NCBI RefSeq assembly: GCF_001571245.1
Contig: NZ_BCTK01000006.1
Location: 186,001 to 250,000 of the forward strand
Reading direction: 5' to 3'
Length of the DNA stretch: 64,000 nucleotides
DNA from: Achromobacter piechaudii NBRC 102461
GTDB taxonomy: Bacteria > Pseudomonadota > Gammaproteobacteria > Burkholderiales > Burkholderiaceae_B
A model generated the notes under the pieces. That model was not told where the DNA came from, made no database searches, and worked only from the letters and a program-made list of their open reading frames with translations. Shown here one piece after another: positions 34,382 to 43,424 of the stretch. A program made the position numbers and the translations under genes. Every line of letters starts with the position of its first letter. Position 1 is the stretch's first letter.

Positions 34382-35287
34382 TCACTTCACGCCTTCGAAT
34401 TCCGCCAGCAGCGGCTTGAGCGTTTCACGCAACGCCGCCTGCAACGCATCCGCCGGGGCCACCAGCGGGTCAAGAACCTCGGGCGCGTTCACGCCGATCA
34501 GATCCATGACCGACTTCATCGGGCCCGGGTTCGTTTCCGCGAAGGCCAGATCCATCAACGGGATCAGGCGGCGATGCAGTTCCATCGATTCGCGCGTGCG
34601 CCCCTCGGCGGCCAGGGCATAGACCTTGCGCCAGGCAGTGGGCAGCAGGCTTGCCGTCACCACGATGCCGCCGCGCGCGCCGGCCGCCAGATGCACCGGC
34701 AGCAGCGTGTCTTCACCGCTGAACACCGCGAACGATTCGTCCACGCCCGCCACCGTTCGCAGGAAGTGGTACATGTCCGTGTTGCACGCCTTCATGCCGA
34801 TGATGTTCGGATGGCGCGACAGTTCGTGCAGCACTTGCGGGGCAATCGCGATGCGCGTGCGGTACGGAATTTCGTAGATCATCACGGGCAGCGGCGACGC
34901 ATCCGCATAGCGCAGGAAGTAGTCGCGGATGCCGGCTTGCGTGGGCGTCGTGTAGTAGGGCGTCAGCACCATCAGCGCGTCGGCGCCGGCCTCGGCGAAT
35001 TCGCGGCCGGCTTGCAGCGCGTCGTGATAGCCGGGGTCCAGCACGCCGGGGATGACCGGCACGCGTCCGCCTACGGCCGCAACCGTCAGCTCACACATGC
35101 GGATGCGTTCGGCACGCGCCAGCGCGCCGTATTCGCCGGTGCCGCCCAGCGGCACGATGCCGTCGATGCCCTGCTTGAGCAGGTAGGCGATCAAAGCCTT
35201 GGCAGCGGTCTCGTTGATGGTGTCGTCGGCGTTGACCGGCGTGGGAATGGCGGGAAAGACTCCGCGCAATTGGGTGGCGTTCAGCAT
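34382..35287 (-). CDS. Dihydrodipicolinate synthase (DapA) family lyase/aldolase
   Basis: This 301-residue class I aldolase-fold protein has pyruvate-binding GGTGEY at 48-53, Tyr138 in YEIPYR and the Schiff-base Lys166 in IIGMKACNTD. In place of the DapA Thr-Thr pair it has GT at 49-50, so it is probably catabolic rather than a lysine biosynthetic enzyme. Relatives act on 4-hydroxy-2-oxo acids, hydroxyproline-derived pyrroline carboxylate or sugar acids. It is the last gene of an operon with a PotABCD-like transporter and a GlcD-like oxidase, suggesting uptake and breakdown of one substrate. AGGA supports the start. Confidence 0.85.
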   Translation of the reverse strand: MLNATQLRGVFPAIPTPVNADDTINETAAKALIAYLLKQGIDGIVPLGGTGEYGALARAERIRMCELTVAAVGGRVPVIPGVLDPGYHDALQAGREFAEAGADALMVLTPYYTTPTQAGIRDYFLRYADASPLPVMIYEIPYRTRIAIAPQVLHELSRHPNIIGMKACNTDMYHFLRTVAGVDESFAVFSGEDTLLPVHLAAGARGGIVVTASLLPTAWRKVYALAAEGRTRESMELHRRLIPLMDLAFAETNPGPMKSVMDLIGVNAPEVLDPLVAPADALQAALRETLKPLLAEFEGVK

Positions 35288-35326
35288 GTTGCGTATCCTG
35301 GAAAAAATGAATCAAACGCGCTGGTT

Positions 35327-37102
35327 TCAGCTGGCCAGGCTGCGGCGGCGCAGCCGGTCGGCCAGCCAGATCAGCGCGGCAATGAAGATGAACAGGCAGG
35401 TAGAGACGGCGGCGATGACGGGCGAAATTTGCAGCGTCACCTCGTCCCAGAACTGTTTGGGCAGCGTGGCGTTCAGCCCGCCGGAAGCGAACAGCGCAAT
35501 CGTCAATTCATCGAACGACGTGGCGAAGGCGAACAGGAACGAGGACATCAGCCCCGCGCCCAGAATGGGAAACGTCACGAAGCGCAGCGTTGCCCATGGC
35601 CCCGCGCCCAGGCTTTGCGCGGCCAGATCCAGCCGCGTGTCGTAGTTGCGCAGCACGGCCATCATCGTGATCACCACGTAAGGCACGGCCACCACGGTAT
35701 GCGCCAGGATGAGACCGATGGTGGAGCCCACCAGCCCGACGCGGGCAAAGAAATAGAACATGCCCACGGCGATGATCATGCGCGGCACCACGATGGGCGA
35801 CAGCACGAAGGCCAGCATCGCCGACTTGCCGCGCATGTTGGCGCGCACCAGCAGGAAGGCGGCGGGCGTGCCGATCAACATCGCCAACAGCCCCGTGCCC
35901 ACGCCCACGATCAACGAACGCGTGATGGCCTGCATCCACACGGGCGAGGTGAACATCTGCTCGTACCATTGCAGCGAGAAGCCCTTGGGCGGCCACGTCA
36001 GCCCGGAACCGGAATCGAATGACAGCGGGATCATCAGGAAGGCCGGCGCGCTGAGAAACGCCAGCACGCCCAGCACGATCCACCACAGCATGCGCGATTG
36101 CCCGGTGCCCGACACCGATCGGCGCACCCGCTTGGGCAGCAGCGCAAACAGCGCATCCGACACATTGGCCAGCAGCGTCAGCACCGCATCGCCCGCGCGG
36201 CGCGACAGGCTTTCGCGGCCCGATGCACGCACGCGGGTGGACGCGCCGCCCGTCATGGTGGACAGGCCCAGCACCTTGTCATAGATGGCGAAGACCACCA
36301 GCACCACCACCAGCAGCAGCACCGACACCGCGCCGGCGAACTCCCAGTTCATCGTCTGCTGCACCTGGTCGATGATGATCTGCGTGATCATCGTTTCCTT
36401 GCGCCCGCCCAGCAACGCCGGCGTGATGAAGAAGCCGATGGCGGTCACGAACACCATGATGGCGGCGGCGGCCACGCCCGGCATCGACAGCGGGAAGTAG
36501 ATCTTCCAGAAGGCCGTGCCGGGGCGCGCGCCCAGCGTGGATGCGGCGCGCGGCAGGTTGCGGTCGATGTTCTCCATGACGGACAGCATCGTCAGCACCG
36601 CCAGCGGCATCAGCGCATGCACCATGCCCACCAGCACGCTGCCGAAGTTGTAGAGCAGGTTGGCCGGCGCATCCAGGATGCCCAGCGCTTGCAGCAGCTG
36701 GTTGACCACGCCGTTGCGGCCCAGCAGCACCACCCACGCAAAGGTGCGCACCAGAAAGCTGGTCCAGAAAGACAGCAGCACCCAGAACAGCAGCGAGGTC
36801 TTGCGCCGGGCCGACAGGCTGGAGATCAGGTAGGCCACCGGGTAGCCCGCGACCACGGAGAAGAAGGTGGTCCACAGGGAAATCTTCAACGTGATCAGCA
36901 GCACGTTCACGTACACCGACGACTCGAACAGCCGGTGATACTGCGCCAGCGTAAAGCCCTGGTCGCCGACGACACTGAGCAACAGCAGTTGGCCTACCGG
37001 ATAGATCAGCAGCACCAGCAGCAGCACGACCAGCGGCGCGGCCATCAGCAGATGGCGGCGGCCCGGGCTCATGCGCTTGCGAGGGGTGGCAAGGGTTGTC
37101 AT
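35327..37102 (-). CDS. Fused two-domain ABC transporter permease (PotB-PotC type)
   Basis: The 591-residue protein contains two permease domains normally made as separate proteins. The first spans about residues 15-285, with its docking loop at RAASTLGARPGTAFWKIYFP. The second spans about 330-585, with its loop at AAQSLGAGPWATLRFVTFPI. A ~45-residue basic cytoplasmic linker joins them. It would form the whole membrane pore of a spermidine/putrescine- or opine-type importer. GGAG precedes the start at 37102, 4 bp after the ATPase stop. I see no frameshift or internal stop, so the fusion looks genuine. Confidence 0.88.
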   Translation of the reverse strand: MTTLATPRKRMSPGRRHLLMAAPLVVLLLVLLIYPVGQLLLLSVVGDQGFTLAQYHRLFESSVYVNVLLITLKISLWTTFFSVVAGYPVAYLISSLSARRKTSLLFWVLLSFWTSFLVRTFAWVVLLGRNGVVNQLLQALGILDAPANLLYNFGSVLVGMVHALMPLAVLTMLSVMENIDRNLPRAASTLGARPGTAFWKIYFPLSMPGVAAAAIMVFVTAIGFFITPALLGGRKETMITQIIIDQVQQTMNWEFAGAVSVLLLVVVLVVFAIYDKVLGLSTMTGGASTRVRASGRESLSRRAGDAVLTLLANVSDALFALLPKRVRRSVSGTGQSRMLWWIVLGVLAFLSAPAFLMIPLSFDSGSGLTWPPKGFSLQWYEQMFTSPVWMQAITRSLIVGVGTGLLAMLIGTPAAFLLVRANMRGKSAMLAFVLSPIVVPRMIIAVGMFYFFARVGLVGSTIGLILAHTVVAVPYVVITMMAVLRNYDTRLDLAAQSLGAGPWATLRFVTFPILGAGLMSSFLFAFATSFDELTIALFASGGLNATLPKQFWDEVTLQISPVIAAVSTCLFIFIAALIWLADRLRRRSLAS

Positions 37103-37106
37103 GCGT

Positions 37107-38186
37107 TCACTCCGCAATCGCCACCGCATCGGCGGCTTGCCAACTGACCGTCAACGGCTGGCCGATGGCGTACTGCTCGGCCTGACGCTGCGTGGGGTAG
37201 GCCACGACGATCGGCGCGGCATCGGCCACGCCCGAGTCCAGGTACAGCTTGGTCAGGCTGCCCGTGACCATCACGTCCAGCAGCTTGCCGCTCAGGCCTG
37301 CGCCCGAGGTGGACACGCGCAGGTTTTGCGGGCGCAGCATGACCGTCACTTTCTGGCCGACCTTGATGGGCGCGCCATTGGACAGCGCCTGGCCGGTGAC
37401 GCCCTGATGCGCCAGCTTGACGGTCAAGGTGTCGCCGTCCACCGCCGCGACTTCGCCCTGCAACAGGTTCGATTCGCCCAGGAAGTCGGCCACGAACAGC
37501 GTGCGGGGGCGGAAGTACAGGTCGGCCGGCGTGCCCAGCTGTTCGATCGCGCCGCCGTTCATCAGGCAGATGCGGTCGGACATGGTCATGGCCTCTTCCT
37601 GGTCATGCGTGACGTAGACGATGGTGGTGCCCAGCTCGCGGTGGATGCGCTTGATCTCAAGCTGCATCTGGTCGCGCAGCTTCTTGTCCAGCGCGCCCAG
37701 CGGTTCGTCCATCAGGATGATGGCGGGCCGGTAGACCATGCAGCGCGCCAGCGCGATGCGTTGCTGCTGGCCGCCCGACAGCTCGCGCGGCAGGCGCGTG
37801 GCCACGTGCGGCAGGCGCACCATGTCCAGCGCCTCGTGTGCGCGGCGGCGCGCTTCGGCTGCCGGCACCTTGCGCATCTTCAAGGGAAACGCGATGTTCT
37901 CCTCGATGCTCATGTGCGGGAACAGCGCGTAGTTCTGGAACACCATGCCGATGTCCCGTTCATACGGCGCGCCATAGGTGACGTCGGCGCCGTCGATCAG
38001 CACGCGGCCCTCGTCGGGCTGCGCCAGGCCGGCGATGAGGCTCAACAAGGTGGTCTTGCCGGAGCCGGACGGACCCAGCAAGGTCAGGAATTCGCCACGG
38101 GCGACGTCCAGGTGCGTGGGCGCCAGCGCGACGAAATCGCCATAGCGCTTGCCCAGGCCCGAGATTTGCAGATTGGAAGAAGACAT
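37107..38186 (-). CDS. ABC transporter ATP-binding protein (PotA-like)
   Basis: This 359-residue ATPase has Walker A GPSGSGKTT at 38-46, signature LSGGQQQ at 136-142, Walker B IILMDEP at 156-162 and His194. A C-terminal TOBE domain covers about 280-350. This is the PotA/FbpC architecture. The ATG at 38186 is used (no obvious ribosome site; a TTG four codons upstream is possible). It serves the fused permease encoded next. Confidence 0.92.
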   Translation of the reverse strand: MSSSNLQISGLGKRYGDFVALAPTHLDVARGEFLTLLGPSGSGKTTLLSLIAGLAQPDEGRVLIDGADVTYGAPYERDIGMVFQNYALFPHMSIEENIAFPLKMRKVPAAEARRRAHEALDMVRLPHVATRLPRELSGGQQQRIALARCMVYRPAIILMDEPLGALDKKLRDQMQLEIKRIHRELGTTIVYVTHDQEEAMTMSDRICLMNGGAIEQLGTPADLYFRPRTLFVADFLGESNLLQGEVAAVDGDTLTVKLAHQGVTGQALSNGAPIKVGQKVTVMLRPQNLRVSTSGAGLSGKLLDVMVTGSLTKLYLDSGVADAAPIVVAYPTQRQAEQYAIGQPLTVSWQAADAVAIAE

Positions 38187-38214
38187 GGTGTTCAGCAATG
38201 TGGATGCGCCCGGC

Positions 38215-38236
38215 GCGCGCCACGGCGGTGGCGCGC
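38215..38236 (-). terminator. Hairpin between receptor and ATPase genes
   Basis: GCGCGCCAC (38215-38223) and GTGGCGCGC (38228-38236) form a 9-bp GC stem with a 4-nt loop, without a T-run. Its position after the receptor gene suggests 3'-end protection or partial termination, parallel to the hairpin at 9720-9750. Confidence 0.55.
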
Positions 38237-38246
38237 GGCCGCAGGC

Positions 38247-39329
38247 TTATTTCAGGACCCAGCCGTTGAAGCGCTCAAGCACGTCGCGTTGCTTGTCGAG
38301 CCAGTACGCGGCGTTGATGTGCAGGCCGGACTTGATGTTGTCCGGGTGGGTCGGGCAGTTGCGCGCGACGTCGGCCTTGATGTAATCGAAGGCGGCAGGC
38401 TGCGTGACGCCGGCGGCGAAGTATTCGACCAGCGCGGCCTGGCGCTTGGGGTCGGACGCAAACTTGATGAATTCGCGGCAGGCGTCGGCGTTGGGCGTGC
38501 CTTTCAGGATCGACCAGTTGTCGCAGCCCCAGATATTCTGGTCCCACACGATCTGCACCGGCGCGCCGTTGGCGATGGCCGATTGCGCGCGCGAGACCCA
38601 GGTGGCGATCATGTCCACTTCGCCCGATCCCAGCATCTGTTCGACCTGCGCGCCCGTGTTCCACCACACGTCGACGGACGGCTTGACCTTGTCCAGGCTG
38701 GCCAGCGCGCGATCGATGTCGCAGGGGTAGACCTTGTCGGTCGGCACGCCGTCGGCCATCAGCGCTTCTTCGATGGTGTCGAACGGATGCTTGCGCAGGC
38801 CACGGCGGCCGGGAATATCTTTCACATTCCAGAAATCAGCCCACGACGCGGGCGCGCGGCGGCCCTTGAACGCGTCGGTGCGGTACGCCAGCACGGTCGT
38901 GTAGACGTTGTTGCCCACGCCGTAGGGCGACATGTATTGCTTCGGGATGGTGGCCACGACCGGGTCGGATTCCAGGCCATGCTTTTCCAGATAGACCTTG
39001 CCGCCTTCGGTCAGCATCAGGATGGCGGGCTGGCTGATCTTGGCCATGTCCCAGGTGTAGTTGCCCGTGTCGACCATGCTGCGGATCTGCGCGGTGGGTT
39101 CGGCGTTGGCCTGCACGCCCACCACCTGGATACCGGTCGCTTCCGAGAACGGCTTGTAGAACACCGCGCCGTAAGCCTTGCTGTAGATGCCGCCGTCGTC
39201 ACGCACGACGATGCGCTTGGATGCCGCGCGCGAGGGCGTCCAGATCATGGGCATGGCCAGCGCGGCGGCGCCTGCGGCCACGGTTTTCAGCGCGCTGCGG
39301 CGCGAGGCGTTGTGGGGGGTCGATTTCAT
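38247..39329 (-). CDS. ABC transporter extracellular substrate-binding protein (PotD-like)
   Basis: The 360-residue protein has a Tat-type signal (SRRSALK at 9-15, then a hydrophobic stretch to about residue 35). The mature part starts KRIVVRDDGGIYSKAYGAVF, and the family block VDMIATWVSRAQSAIANG lies in the second lobe. It belongs to the SBP_bac_2/6 group used for polyamines, opines and related compounds. A ribosome site (AGGAG) precedes it. It is the second gene of the GlcD-PotD-PotA-PotBC-DapA operon. Confidence 0.9.
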   Translation of the reverse strand: MKSTPHNASRRSALKTVAAGAAALAMPMIWTPSRAASKRIVVRDDGGIYSKAYGAVFYKPFSEATGIQVVGVQANAEPTAQIRSMVDTGNYTWDMAKISQPAILMLTEGGKVYLEKHGLESDPVVATIPKQYMSPYGVGNNVYTTVLAYRTDAFKGRRAPASWADFWNVKDIPGRRGLRKHPFDTIEEALMADGVPTDKVYPCDIDRALASLDKVKPSVDVWWNTGAQVEQMLGSGEVDMIATWVSRAQSAIANGAPVQIVWDQNIWGCDNWSILKGTPNADACREFIKFASDPKRQAALVEYFAAGVTQPAAFDYIKADVARNCPTHPDNIKSGLHINAAYWLDKQRDVLERFNGWVLK

Positions 39330-39378
39330 GGAGGACTCCTGCGGGTCGGATCAGAGACAACGGGTCAAGAACGACGGC

Positions 39379-40806
39379 TCAAGGCAGCAAGCGGCCGGGA
39401 TTGAAAAGATTGGCGGGATCGAAGGTGGACTTCAGCGCGCGCATCATCGCCAGTTCGACGGGCGACTTGTAATGCGCCATCTCGGCCAGCGAGGTGCGGC
39501 CCACGCCATGTTCGGCGCTGAACGTGCCGCCCAGCGCGTGGGAGACATCGTTGACGGCGCGGCGGATGTCGGCGGCCATCGCGTCACGGTTGGGCAGCGC
39601 GTTCCAGGCGTCGAACGTGAAGAAGGGGATGAAGTGCACGTTGCCATCGCCCAGGTGCGCCACGATCAGCACCGGCAGGTCGGGCACCAGGCGGCGCACG
39701 GCCTGCGTGGCTTCGTCGATGAAGCGCGGCACGCTGGAGACGGGCACGGCGCTGTCCGTGGTCAGGCCCACACCCGCCTTCTTGTTGCCTTCGGACACGC
39801 TGTGCCGCACTTCCCAAAGCGCGGCGCGCTGGCTGTCGTTGCTGGCCAGCACCGCATCGTGCAACAGGCCCAGCTCCGAGGCCTGTTCCAGCGTCTGCTG
39901 CAACAGCTCTTCTAGTTCGGGGCCGCTGCCGGTGTCGGACAGTTCCACCAGCACATGCCAGGGGTGCGCGCCATCCAGCGGATTCTTGCGGCCCGGCACA
40001 TGCTCCATCACGATGTCCAGCTGATTGCTGTCGATCATTTCAAAGGCCGACAGCCGCGAGCCGCAGGCGCGCTGGAACATGCCCAGTATTTCCAGCGCGG
40101 CGGCGGGGCTGTCCGGCGCCAGCCAGGCCACGGCGTGGCGCGTCGGCAGCGGATGCAGCTTGAGCACGGCGGCGGTGACGATGCCCATCGTGCCTTCAGC
40201 GCCGATGAACAGGTGCTTGAGGTCAAAGCCGGTATTGTTCTTGCGCAGCGCGGTCAGGCCGTTCCAGACTTCGCCATCGGGCAGCACGACTTCCAAGCCC
40301 AGGATGTTGTCGCGCGTGTTGCCGTAGCGCAGCACGCCGGTGCCGCCCGCGTTGGTGGCGATGGTGCCGCCGATCTGGCACGAGCCTTCCGCGCCCAGGC
40401 TGATGGGATACAGCCGGCCTTCGGCGGCCGCCGCTTCCTGCACCGTGGCCAGCACGCAGCCCGCTTCGACTTCCATGGAGTTGTTGGCGGCGTCGATCCG
40501 GCGCACGCGGCGCATGCGGGCCAGGTTGACGATGACGGGCGGCGTGCCGCTGGCCGCCGGCACCGCGCCGCCGCACAGGCTGGTGTTGCCGCCTTGCGGC
40601 AGCACGGGCGTGGCATGGGCGTTGCACAGCTTGACGATGTCGGCGACCTGCTGCGTGTTGCCGGGCAGCGCGACGCACAGCGCGGGCCCCTTGTAGCGGC
40701 CGCGCCAATCTTCGGTATAGCCCGCCGTGTCGGCGTCGGAATGGAGGATGGCGTCGGCGCCCAGGGCCTGGGTCAACGCGTCTAGCAGGGTGATGCCGTG
40801 GGTCAT
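39379..40806 (-). CDS. FAD-binding oxidase (GlcD/D-2-hydroxyacid dehydrogenase type)
   Basis: This 475-residue member of the PCMH-type FAD family has the FAD-binding half from about 40 to 215 (PVLPQGGNTSLCGGAVPA, then GAEGSCQIGGTIATNAGGTG and LFIGAEGTMGIVT). The FAD-oxidase C-terminal half carries HLGDGNVHF and SAEHGVGR, the metal-ligand region of D-lactate and D-2-hydroxyglutarate dehydrogenases. It oxidises a D-2-hydroxy acid to the 2-oxo acid. The ATG at 40806 with AGGA upstream is preferred over a longer frame. It leads the operon, so the imported substrate is probably a hydroxy acid or yields one. Confidence 0.88.
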   Translation of the reverse strand: MTHGITLLDALTQALGADAILHSDADTAGYTEDWRGRYKGPALCVALPGNTQQVADIVKLCNAHATPVLPQGGNTSLCGGAVPAASGTPPVIVNLARMRRVRRIDAANNSMEVEAGCVLATVQEAAAAEGRLYPISLGAEGSCQIGGTIATNAGGTGVLRYGNTRDNILGLEVVLPDGEVWNGLTALRKNNTGFDLKHLFIGAEGTMGIVTAAVLKLHPLPTRHAVAWLAPDSPAAALEILGMFQRACGSRLSAFEMIDSNQLDIVMEHVPGRKNPLDGAHPWHVLVELSDTGSGPELEELLQQTLEQASELGLLHDAVLASNDSQRAALWEVRHSVSEGNKKAGVGLTTDSAVPVSSVPRFIDEATQAVRRLVPDLPVLIVAHLGDGNVHFIPFFTFDAWNALPNRDAMAADIRRAVNDVSHALGGTFSAEHGVGRTSLAEMAHYKSPVELAMMRALKSTFDPANLFNPGRLLP

Positions 40807-41050
40807 GTCTGTGGTCCTGAATGAAGCCCAGGAGTCAAAGGAACCCGAGCGCATTGAGGCACAGCATACGATCGATTAAATCGCTTTTCGATTTGATTAA
40901 TCGTATATCAATCGAATTCAGGGTATGTCCTAGTCGAATCTAGCCCTGTTTGGCGCAGACTGACGCGTCAATATTGATCGAAATACAATCATATCGTGTG
41001 ATATGCAATTTTATAAGTCCATCGCCAAACCCTTATTGGAGCTCGACTGC
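40807..41050. promoter_or_regulatory. AT-rich divergent control region between the oxidase operon and proC
   Basis: The strip at about 40865-41000 is far more AT-rich than its surroundings and full of ATCGA/TCGAT motifs. AAATCG-CTTTT-CGATTT (40878-40894) is a perfect 6-5-6 dyad, and GATTAATC (40895-40902) is an adjoining palindrome. Further TATCAATCGAAT- and TGATCGAAAT-like copies follow. It very likely holds promoters and operators for the minus-strand operon. Confidence 0.5.
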
Positions 41051-41857
41051 ATGCGCGAAAAAATCGTTTTTATCGGAGGCGGCAACATGGCTTCCGCCAT
41101 CATCGACGGCCTGCTGGGTCAAGGCCGGGAGCTGGCCGACTTCCTGGTGATCGAGCCCTACGCGCCGACGCGCGACGCACTGATTGCTCGCGGGCTCACC
41201 TGCCAGGAAGGCGTGGGGCCAGCCATTGGCGACGCCGTCCTGTGCGTGCTGGCCACCAAGCCGCAGGGCTTGCAGGAGGCTTGCGGCCAGGTTCGGGGCT
41301 ACCTGCCCGCCGCCGCCACCGTGGTCAGTATCGCGGCGGGGGTGGATCTGGCATCGCTGTCGAACTGGCTGGCCGGCCATGCGCGCATCGTGCGCGCTAT
41401 GCCCAACACGCCCGCCAAGGTCGGCCTGGGCATGACGGGGCTGTACGCCACGGCAGCATGCGGCGCGGCCGAACGCGAGCGGGTCGATGCGCTGTTCAAA
41501 GCCGTGGGCGAGCGCCTCTGGACCGATAACGAAGCCATGATCGACGCCATCACCGCCGTGACTGGCAGCGGCCCCGGCTACGTCTTCCACTTCATGGCGG
41601 CCCTGCAAAAAGGCGCGGTCGAACTGGGATTTTCGGACGCCGACGCGCGCCGCCTGGCCGTCGCCACGTTTCGCGGCGCGGCCGGCCTTGCCGCCAGCGA
41701 AGACGTACCGCTTGCCGAATTGCAGGATCGCGTCACGTCCAAGGGCGGCACCACCTACGCGGCCTTGACGCACTTGCGGCAGGCGGGCGTGGCCGACGCG
41801 ATTTGCGAGGCCGTGCACAAGGCCGAACAGCGCGCGCGCGAATTGTCAGCGGGGTAA
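41051..41857 (+). CDS. proC: Pyrroline-5-carboxylate reductase
   Basis: This 268-residue cytoplasmic enzyme makes the last step of proline synthesis, reducing 1-pyrroline-5-carboxylate with NAD(P)H. IVFIGGGNMASAIIDGLL (GGGNMA at 9-14) is the cofactor site, VRAMPNTPAKVGLGMTGLYA the family block, and TSKGGTTYAALTHL the C-terminal substrate motif. GGAG precedes the ATG at 41051; the frame extends to 41003 without family sequence. Its last 12 bases overlap the convergent MFS gene. Confidence 0.94.
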   Translation: MREKIVFIGGGNMASAIIDGLLGQGRELADFLVIEPYAPTRDALIARGLTCQEGVGPAIGDAVLCVLATKPQGLQEACGQVRGYLPAAATVVSIAAGVDLASLSNWLAGHARIVRAMPNTPAKVGLGMTGLYATAACGAAERERVDALFKAVGERLWTDNEAMIDAITAVTGSGPGYVFHFMAALQKGAVELGFSDADARRLAVATFRGAAGLAASEDVPLAELQDRVTSKGGTTYAALTHLRQAGVADAICEAVHKAEQRARELSAG

Positions 41858-43300
41858 GGGCGAGCGGCGGCGTCGGCCCAGCCACCAGAGCAAGCCGACA
41901 GATGCGGCGATGGCCGCCACGTTGAACTGCAAGGCTGACGCAAACGCGCGTGCATAGCGCTCGGGCGCGGTCGCGTCGGCATGTGCGAGCAGCGTGCCGC
42001 CGAACAGCATGCCGGCCGCCGAGACGCCCAGCGCCGCGCCGATCTGCTGCAAGGTCGACACCACCCCCGCCGCCATGCCGGCATGCCGGTCCTGAACCAG
42101 CCCCAGCGCCAGATTGACCAAGGGCGTGTTGACCGCGCCCTGCGCCGCGCCCAGCCAGACCAGCGCGGGCACGAGCGACCAGGGCGACAGCGCCGCGCCC
42201 GCGATGCCCACCTGCGCCATCAACGTTGCGGTGGCGCCGCCGTACAGCAGCGCGGCGAACGCAATGGCGGGCGTGCCAAAGCGGGCGACCAGCCGGGGCG
42301 CGGCCATGGAGCCCGCAACGAACCCCACACTGGCAGGCGCAAAGATCAAACCCGCCGTCAACGGATCCACGCCAAAGCCGGTTTGCAGCAGCAGCGCGTA
42401 GCTGAGAAACATGGCGCTGGCGGTGGAGAACACCAGCATCACCAGCAGGCAACCCACCGCAAAGTCCGGCTGCCGCATCAATTCCATGTCGAGCAGCGGC
42501 GCGCCGCCGCGCGCCTTCAGCGCACGCTGCATGCACACGAAAACGGCCAGCAGCACCCCGGACACCGCGCCGCAGGCCAGCGTCCATGCGGGCCATTGCC
42601 GCGTTGGCCCCTCGATCAAGGCCAGCAATAGCAGGGCCAGCCCGATCGCCACGCATCCGGCTCCCGGCCAATCCATGGGCGCGCCCGAGGGCTCGCGCGA
42701 TTCCGGAATGTGGCGCGCCAGCCGCCACGCCGCCAGGCCCAGCGGGACGTTGATGAGGAAGATGGTGCGCCACGCCAGGCCGAACAGATCGGCATGCACG
42801 ATCCAGCCGCCCAGTACCTGGCCGGCAATCGCCGCCAACCCCAGCGTCATGCCCATCAAGCCGAATGCGCGCCTGCGGGCGGGCCCGTCGTAGCTGACGC
42901 GGATCAGTGCGTACACCTGCGGAAACAGCAGCGCGGCGGCCACGCCCTGCAACACGCGCGCGGCAATCAGCGTGTTGGCGTCGGGGGCCAGCCCGCATAA
43001 CGCAGAGGCGAGCGCGAAGCCCGCCATGCCGAACATGAAGAGGCGTCGGCGGCCATGGCGGTCGCCCAGGCGGCTGCCCGCGATCAACAGCACGCCGTAG
43101 GCCATTTCGTAGGCGGCGATGATGAAGTTGATCTGCGCGAAGCTGGCGGGCAGGGTGGTCTGCATGCTGGGGATGGCAATGTTCACCACGAACAGGTCGA
43201 AGATGGTGATGAAGCCGCTCGACAGCAGGACGGCCAGGCCCAGCGGCCCCAACGTTTGAGGGGCCGGGGCTGGCGTGGAAAGGGATGCGGTCAAGGTCAT
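41846..43300 (-). CDS. MFS drug exporter, DHA2 (EmrB/QacA) family
   Basis: The 484-residue inner-membrane protein has about 14 hydrophobic helices. Motif A is GSRLGDRHGRRRLFMFG in the loop after helix 2. Motif D1-like FIIAAYEMAYGVLL precedes it, and motif C-like GLAAIAGQVLGGWIV follows helix 5. The N-terminal DLFVVNIAIPSMQ is typical of DHA2 exporters. Substrate is unknown; drugs or toxic metabolites are usual. It diverges from an XRE/MmyB-type regulator, the common arrangement for such exporters, and converges with proC. Confidence 0.9.
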   Translation of the reverse strand: MTLTASLSTPAPAPQTLGPLGLAVLLSSGFITIFDLFVVNIAIPSMQTTLPASFAQINFIIAAYEMAYGVLLIAGSRLGDRHGRRRLFMFGMAGFALASALCGLAPDANTLIAARVLQGVAAALLFPQVYALIRVSYDGPARRRAFGLMGMTLGLAAIAGQVLGGWIVHADLFGLAWRTIFLINVPLGLAAWRLARHIPESREPSGAPMDWPGAGCVAIGLALLLLALIEGPTRQWPAWTLACGAVSGVLLAVFVCMQRALKARGGAPLLDMELMRQPDFAVGCLLVMLVFSTASAMFLSYALLLQTGFGVDPLTAGLIFAPASVGFVAGSMAAPRLVARFGTPAIAFAALLYGGATATLMAQVGIAGAALSPWSLVPALVWLGAAQGAVNTPLVNLALGLVQDRHAGMAAGVVSTLQQIGAALGVSAAGMLFGGTLLAHADATAPERYARAFASALQFNVAAIAASVGLLWWLGRRRRSPLPR

Positions 43301-43424
43301 GCGAGGGCCGTCTGAGTAAGAAACGGCGCTATTCTGGGCGGCTCGACAGCCTTATACAATTTAGCTGTTTATGCTGTTACTACAGGCAATGGCCTGAGTC
43401 GACGTTCCTCTTTTCTACCCGCCC
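43301..43424. promoter_or_regulatory. Divergent promoter of the MFS exporter and its regulator
   Basis: ACAGC (43346-43350) and GCTGT (43364-43368) flank a 13-bp AT-rich spacer, and another GCTGTTA follows at 43373. This is a plausible operator next to -10-like TATACAAT; support is limited. Confidence 0.35.
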
